Source: Protonemura montana
Taxonomy: Eukaryota > Arthropoda > Insecta > Plecoptera > Nemouridae
Reading direction: 5' to 3'
Length of the DNA: 64,000 nucleotides
Assembly (NCBI GenBank): GCA_947568835.1
Contig: OX387604.1
Span: forward strand, 186,001 to 250,000
Of this stretch, positions 57,698 to 64,000 are shown in pieces. Every line of letters starts with the position of its first letter. Position 1 is the first letter of the stretch. The notes under the pieces are model-generated. The model was not told the DNA's origin. It was given only the letters and a program-made list of their open reading frames with translations, and made no database searches. Both the position numbers and the translations under genes were made by a program.

Positions 57698-60600
57698 GAA
57701 TGCTGTCAGTCGAGGGCAGAGGTGCTTCGAATCTTGTACTTGTACTTTGTATATAAAATGCTATTATTTATTGACAAAAACATCCTAGTTGACACAACTT
57801 CTTTACTACTTGGATAAGAATAACATATGTTCAACACTTATGTCGAATAAGACAATTGGCGTAGTAAATACAGAACAACTTATGGAGCATACTGAGTTTT
57901 ACTTGCAGCCCACTAGTGATATATCAATCCTCCATCAATGACTGAACCTTTCTAAGAGTTCCATCTCCACAGCTTTTGAGTGCTAGATTTCCGCTAGAAA
58001 AGCATTACTGCACCCCAACTAATCGACCTGGATATGAATTTACAACTTGTCCGTTCAATTTATTACTTGTGTGAAAAAGAATCTGTTTTCAATAGTCTTT
58101 CCAAAGGCGCGATCTGTTTATTTTCAAGATGGAAGTTCGACGCAGCACAGTGTTGCCAAGTCAAATACACATGATCTACTTTCAAGTCAAATATCTTCCT
58201 TATTTCAACCGTAAGCCTATATTTTCAAACGGTAGTCTGATACAGCAAACAATGATCTTTAGAATGAGCCTATTTTGAGCCATATGCCACCCGTACTCAA
58301 TATGTAAAATGAACTTTAAGACAAAAATCACTGACATTTTCTTGCCTATAATGGTAACAGATAGGGAAAAAGTGCATGCATATAATTCAATATATTAAAA
58401 TATAGTACCGTAAGGGGCTATAATTGTTTGATAGCTGGATAAGATGTGGGCAGAGCACTCATTAGAATTAGTCACAGCAATTTCTCACTTACTTCCCCTA
58501 ATCCTTGATCTACTTTAAACGCATACTAATGACGAGGGCCAGCAGGAGGCGAGGCGTCCAACCATCTGCAGTATGGCACTGGGCCCACAAGAAAACATTA
58601 CAACTAGAAATAAAAGCGGCAAGGGATGTGCAGCTTAAAAAAAACTTTACCAATACCACATCCAGAGCATCGGCAGCAACCTGGGGCTAGTTTAGTGTTA
58701 CCAAAAACCAACGTTACTTCCAACCAATATTACTTCGGTAGCTTCGAACCAACCACCTGACAGTGAAAACAATGGTTTCTTGTGGCAACGATATCATCGG
58801 GATCTTGCTTTCAACTCCTTTCGGTGAGAAAATATGCGGAGAGTGGTATCCACGGTTAGCTATCTTGGCGCAACGCATGCAAAAATGAACAAACGCAATT
58901 TATTTGCTAACAAGGCTACCACTGGTAACAGTTTACAAAGCCGGGGAAAATACGCGACCGGGCTGCCTAACACATGCCACATGCATAGCGGGCATTGGCC
59001 ATTGTACCATCGCTCGGATATGCGATAAGCCACTATACTTCTAGACGCGAGCAGCACGTTCTTTACCAGAGCGAAGAGACGAAGAAACAAGACGACAAAT
59101 TGAAGCAAAAGGCACAAGACAGCCATATTGGAAGAAGAATATGATGGTCGTCACCTAGATAAACTCCTACATGATAAGCCGAGGAACGAGTACGAAGTGG
59201 ACGTTCACTTCTAAAAGGTGTCCAGTTCGCCCATATCATGATCAAAGCTGTCAAAGTAGCCGAAAACCTGCTAAAGAATGATTGGCTAATCGTCATGGGA
59301 GGATTCGATTGCATTTACCCACAAAATCTTCCGCAAAAAATTACCAACCTATGAGCAGAAAATACAGACTCTTATTCATCAAGATCCCCGGAAAGAATAG
59401 CAGCGAACAGGACGCCCACATCCGCACCATCGATGCAAACTTTCGCCAGCACGAGACAGTACGAGGCATGCCAGGATAAATTCAGCAGAAACATAATGAT
59501 CAACTTCTTGGATAAGAAAATCACTGAAGAATATCCGACTCGAGATAGTACTATGCACGTTGATGGGAAACAAAAACTCGTTATCATTGTCAATTATCGT
59601 TGCCCGTAACCATCATGAAAAACCCATCAAATATGCAGACAATCCTCGAGAAATGAGTCGCAGGCAAGAAACAAGCCAGTTCGATGCAGCAACAAAGAAA
59701 CAGAACAGCCAAAAAAAATCATCCCCAACCTACTTTTTTTATAGACGAGTGGGTAGAAGTGGTCAACATCGCCTCCCCAAGGATAATTTCCACTGAAACG
59801 TCAAATCAAACCACAGTGATGAACGAGTTAGTAGAATGCCAAGCAACCTACACGAAAACCGAGCATTGCATAAGAAGCAAGCTCAGCGACAAAAACCGCT
59901 GTTGAGAAATAGACGAATAGAAGCTGCATGAGGAGAGAAATGCACGGTAAAATTTAATGTAAAACAAGGTAGTCCTTCTTGAAACAGTACTAATTGACAG
60001 CAGATCTTTGTCTGTCCTAGCATTGGCTCAAGGAACCAGCGCGTCCTAACATTGGCTCAAGGAACCAGCACGTCCTCTCCTCACCATTGCACGTTCTCTT
60101 TGTTGATGTTAACAGACTTGGCATTAGCATTTCAACGCAAAAATGTTTGCTGCTAGAAGGGAGGAACTCAAATTGCGGTAACTAACGACCATATCGAGGA
60201 TGGCTTCCCATACATCCCCACGGCGCCAGATGATGGATTGTCAAAACAGAAGTATGGCCATTTGAACAATAGATCGTCGGTGGGTGTTGTGAACGTTTGC
60301 ATTGAATAACAATCAAAACACGTGCAAGACATTTCATCATATGAATGTCCTAATGGTTTTTCATTACGACTTTGTTATCAGGATTAGAAGTTTTCCCTGG
60401 TGTGGATTATCAAGATGAAAATAATTTCATGTCTATTTGCAAGTCCCAGTTTTCAACGCAGCTATTTACTAGCTGCTAAGTATAGCCAGCGAATAGCTGC
60501 AGAATAGCTGCTAGTAGCTATTGAAGTATTTAGTGAAATACTTGTGTAAATATGCGTACAAGGGCCACGACTCCGCACGGATGTATTTTAGGTCGAGTCA

Positions 60601-61930
60601 ACGTTGGCGCCGGCAGACGGGAGCCAAGTTGGTGGTGGTGAAGCGACTCGGCAGTTGCATTGGGTTGCGGTCTACGAGTCCCTGAACGCTCGCTTTGTCA
60701 GCGTGCAAGTGTACGTCTAGACTTAAAGGCTCTCTCTCTGTTTGCCATGTACGACAACATTATCCGGCTGGCATGTCACCTCGATGGGGAATAGCCTCCA
60801 CTTCCGTGCCAACGAGGATAGGTCGGCTACAGATCTTTTGGCTTCGTTCTTCGAAAGCTACGAACGATGTGAACATCGCCAACGTCATCAGCCTCATCGA
60901 GCGCTACACCCGGATCTTTTCTGCACGTTCCTGGCGACCGTTCGTACGCCGAAGAAGTGAAGACTTTTGAAGGCACTGTCAACCTCACCTTCAACTGCCC
61001 GGCAACTGCTTGCAGAAGACTACAAGTAGAAGTGGAAAAGAAAATCAATCCGACTGACTCTAACAGACTGATCACATTTAAAAACATTAATTTGTTCAAG
61101 TGTACTCTTGTCAGTTTCATGAAACTTTTAAGGAGGCGAACTGACAAATATGCCCGAAAAATATCGTGTGAGATGCCCGCCAATGAACTCGATAACATGC
61201 CGCTACGACAGCGATTCACGGTACATACAAAAAAAAGGGAGAAAATCGAATTGTTAACTACAACAATTTAAACAATACTCTTTAAGGCACAAATAAATGC
61301 ACTGTAATAGTTTCTCAGTCATGACGCATCGCACCTCAAGCCACAAGAAGCACTTCTGAGGAAATGTTGCTACATCATTGTCACACAGGAGTCTTCTTAG
61401 CAGAGTGTGCCGTTCCGACCCGGACCAGAGCTTCCGTTTTCAAGTTGCATTTAATGGCGTCATCTACTTATTTTAAACTTGGTCAATGCGTATACTCTTT
61501 CAAGTATTTACAATAGCGCCATCTCACCCAAGTTCGACACGCGAGGACATTTGGTTGTCTGGTGTTACCAGAACTTATCAAGTTATTGTGGTAAGTTTGG
61601 TACCAATGAGTGTACGCACGAGTCGAATCGTAGACTTCAAAATAAAGCAGCGTAAAGATGCTGATCCATCTATCCATCAGATGGATGGATGGAACTTTTT
61701 AGAGCTTCTCCGCATTGAAGTGGATGAACTACATGAACTCGGAGAACGCAATGTTCTTGATGCGACGCGACGTGCCGGGCACGAAGGCTTGATGACCGAG
61801 CACAACTTGTTACTGGTAAGAGTCTCCTACAATCCAGCCGCTAAACATTCCACAAGTGGCCAACAGTTTTAAACTCGCAGCTTTCTTATCAGCTTGGCAA
61901 AGCACTATTAATTAATAAATAATCTAAGAA
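57698..61930. other. Spacer without a recognised gene
   Basis: Short frames only. The longest are about 130 codons at 60827-61219 (minus) and 128 codons at 61486-61872 (plus), and a 104-codon plus frame at 60957-61271 overlaps the former. None shows a motif I know. TATATAAAATG-like A/T sequence at about 57750 could serve the 3' end of the upstream gene. Confidence 0.4.
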
Positions 61931-61939
61931 ATGTATAGG

Positions 61940-62105
61940 CGTGAGTGGGTTTAATAAATTAGGAGGCATAATTAGGAATACCAAATCAATATTACATTTT
62001 AAGAAAGATTTGTATAAACATTTTCAAAAGGAAGAATTAAGCGAGTTTTTCTGTTAAACATTGTAGATGTATTGAATAGCTGTAAAGCTAAATAAAACAT
62101 TACAA
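61940..62105 (+). mobile_element. 3' end of a non-LTR retrotransposon
   Basis: The frame VGVSGFNKLGGIIRN, ILHFKKDLYKHF, EELSEFFC and a stop matches the C-terminal tail style of LINE reverse transcriptases. AATAAAA and a short ACAA-rich tail follow. It is strongly 5'-truncated. Confidence 0.55.
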
Positions 62106-62118
62106 ACAAACAAATAAA

Positions 62119-62268
62119 TGATGTGGTGGGTATCGGATTTGCTCAGTTGTGATTGACTTGTGGTCCTAAGAAGTCCTAAAGTCCTAAGGACATAAAAAGA
62201 CTTTTTAGGTCCTTTTTAGGACCGCAAGTCAGTCAAAACAGAGCAAATCCGAAACTCACCACAACATT
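62119..62268. mobile_element. Small foldback (MITE-like) element
   Basis: Arms of about 50 bp (GTGGTGGGTATCGGATTTGC against GCAAATCCGAAACTCACCAC) enclose a core of GTCCTAA/TTAGGAC-type repeats. About 150 bp, non-coding. Confidence 0.7.
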
Positions 62269-62768
62269 CACCCACGGCTCTGAACCACTTCACCAAACCA
62301 AACAAATAAATATTAAAAATAATTATATTGAAATTTAAGCGTAGCTGAAGACATAACTACGATTGTCATGTATTATTTTTAAAATGTAACGAATGACTGG
62401 AAACCAGCATCTTTGTATGCTAATATTGTACTATATGACAACGAACATTATTACCTATTGAAATTTCCTGCAAACACCAAACACGTCCACATCATAACAC
62501 GCTCTGTCACCGATTCAAATACAACAAAAGTACCAACAAATAAAAATAAAATAATTCCTGATCAAGGTACCAACCAGAAAGGAAAATTGTATCACTAGTT
62601 TCACTGCCAAAACTAATGTACGACGGTAAGAGTTGCTTGAAAATGTTGTAAGCAAAACGGCGACTTTCTAAAACGTGAAGAAAATTTTTTTTCAACTTGA
62701 GATGCCGCGCCGAGAATCGATCAAACGCTACCAGAATGTTTCATGCAAAGCTACCGAAATAAAAAATC
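62269..62768. other. Spacer, no gene recognised
   Basis: A/T-rich sequence before the tRNA gene (on its 3' side). No run of four or more T on the minus strand is close enough to name as its terminator with confidence; the AAAAAA at about 62760-62766 gives TTTTTT on the minus strand just downstream of the tRNA and is the best candidate. Confidence 0.4.
62760..62766 (-). terminator. Pol III terminator of tRNA-Cys
   Basis: A T run on the minus strand lies two to three bases after the mature tRNA 3' end, the normal position for a pol III stop. Confidence 0.65.
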
Positions 62769-62840
62769 AGGGGGCATCCGGATTTGAACCGGGGACCTCT
62801 CGATCTGCAGTCGAATGCTCTGCCACTGAGCTATACCCCC
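62769..62840 (-). tRNA. tRNA-Cys(GCA)
   Basis: The 72-nt minus-strand sequence begins GGGGGTATAGCTCAGTGG and folds as a cloverleaf: the acceptor stem GGGGGTA pairs with TGCCCCC, the A box is TAGCTCAGTGG, the anticodon loop is CTGCAGA with GCA, and the B box is GGTTCAAATCC. The discriminator base is T (U73), as expected for Cys. It has no intron and all arms pair, so it looks functional. No other tRNA is nearby. Confidence 0.95.
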
Positions 62841-63679
62841 GAATAATGTACCATCATCGTCACAGAGATGAGGTAGACACTAGCTGCAAACGCCAATCGC
62901 CCAGCCTGACCAAGCCTGACATGGATATTTGCCTGAAGACATAACCCGTCAATTGGATGCTAACAGAAATGCTTGACGTAACTTTTTGCCTCGTAACATT
63001 GCAAGAGTTCTGGTTGGCACCATGGTCAATTGACTCGCTCTGAAGAAGAGTGTGTGAAAGGCGGCTTCACTCTAGGCAAGTATTGTCGCCGTCGCGCGGG
63101 CATGGCGTTCACCTATTCGATGTAGCACCCAGATATGTTCAGGTCGAGCTAATCACCCAAGACGAGGATAGTTTCATTAGAATAGTGGAGCGCTGTACCC
63201 AGGACTTCACTCACTAATAATTGCTTGTCCTTCACAATACGCAGGAGGAGCATAGGCAAGAAGATCCGCAAGGAGCGTAGGATGGGAGATCGGCAATTGG
63301 CGCCAGTCCACATAAGCTCTTTTTTTTTTTAAACAAGACCGTCATCATCGAATCTTATCGATATTATTCCTTCCTTATGGAGCTTTTTGAGAGAGATGCA
63401 TTGTCATGAAAGATTTTTAATTCTGGCCATGCCAGAAACAGGAAAGATATGTTTCACCAAATCGACAATGCTGCCGGAATGCGGTGCGGGCCAGCAAAAA
63501 AAGAAACGGTCCAACACTTCGCTTTTACTAGACAAGAGATGTGGAAGATGGCGCGCACTGACGCCGGTTGTGGCGGTGGCTCCGATACATTACTAAATTG
63601 CAAGTGTTCAAACATAGGTAGAGACAGAGGCAGGAGGCACTACGGCAACAAGGACAAAGTGAAATTGAAGACTACTTCT
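62841..63679. other. Spacer upstream of the tRNA, no gene recognised
   Basis: No motif recognised. Open frames from about 63387 run into the LINE fragment but have no family signature before 63680. Confidence 0.4.
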
Positions 63680-63917
63680 ACACCAAGTCTTTTCCACATC
63701 AATGAAAGAAGCCTAGATAAGAAAGAAGAAGAACTAAAAGTTTTCCTGGACTCGTTGACAGTTAGTGTTCAGGTATTATGTGTTTCTGAATCTTGGTTGG
63801 GACCAGGACAGAAGGGAGTGATCCTTATCAACGGTTTTCATCTAGTGGCATGCCACTATAGGCTGAAAAAAACAGAGCGGAGGTGTTAGTGTATATTTTG
63901 CGATGATCACCGATTGA
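63680..63917 (+). pseudogene. LINE endonuclease N-terminal fragment
   Basis: The frame reads LFHINERSLDKKEEELKVF, then VQVLCVSESWLGPGQ and ILINGFHLVACHYR, the opening of an APE-type endonuclease of jockey/CR1-like LINEs (usually N-R-S-L and then a T/S-E-S/T-W). A one-base shift in an A run near 63868 precedes GGVSVYFAMITD, which continues the domain. It ends near a TGA at about 63917 and at the window edge. Confidence 0.6.
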
Positions 63918-64000
63918 CGCACAAGACGCAAACCTGGATCCGAACGTGGGATCTCTCGAAGAGTGTATGATTAAAATATTTACCCTTACGAAAGTTGCAG

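Noticed and set aside
60827-61271. Overlapping 130- and 104-codon frames on opposite strands
   Set aside because: No recognisable motif, no splice context and no repeat boundaries; I cannot support either as a gene.

Overview
This is nuclear DNA from an invertebrate animal. Genes are split by GT-AG introns, coding sequence is a small minority of the window, and tandem repeats and transposons fill the rest. TTAGG/TCAGG runs in one intron and a SERCA sequence closely resembling arthropod SERCA suggest an arthropod or a near relative. That placement is an inference.

Region 1 (1-13.5 kb) holds a SERCA-type calcium pump gene on the minus strand. Thirteen exons cover everything from the N-terminal ELPAEEG microexon to the stop codon; the first coding exon was not found. 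Several of its introns carry a private tandem repeat, and two of those repeats copy the intron/exon boundary itself. One exon has an in-frame TAG. A complete 4.1-kb DNA transposon with about 480-bp inverted repeats and TTAA target duplications sits in one intron.

Region 2 (13.5-29.5 kb) is repeat-rich. It contains a pentanucleotide satellite, a Mutator-like relic, 5S-rRNA-headed SINEs, tRNA-headed SINE pieces, segmental tandem duplications and foldback elements. Threaded through it is a candidate minus-strand gene of four phase-compatible exons encoding a 97-residue acidic protein of unknown function.

Region 3 (29.5-48 kb) is a transposon graveyard. It has a frameshifted multi-exon DDE-like transposase gene, Helitron Rep and helicase scraps, an internally deleted LTR element, a P-element/THAP9-like C-terminus and LINE tails. 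The exception is one apparently intact PIF/Harbinger transposase gene (3 exons, 337 aa) with a convergent, N-terminally incomplete partner.

Region 4 (49.4-57.7 kb) is the most unusual locus. An intact five-exon plus-strand gene of about 977 aa joins a Mutator-like DDE transposase to a C-terminal DEDDh 3'-5' exonuclease. A short coding module within it is present three times. A complete, apparently recent Ty3/Gypsy element (identical 153-bp LTRs, 5-bp target duplication) lies in one of its duplicated introns, and the sister intron preserves the empty site.

Region 5 (57.7-64 kb) has no recognised host protein gene. It contains a LINE tail, a MITE-like foldback, a canonical tRNA-Cys(GCA) gene and a LINE endonuclease fragment at the right edge.
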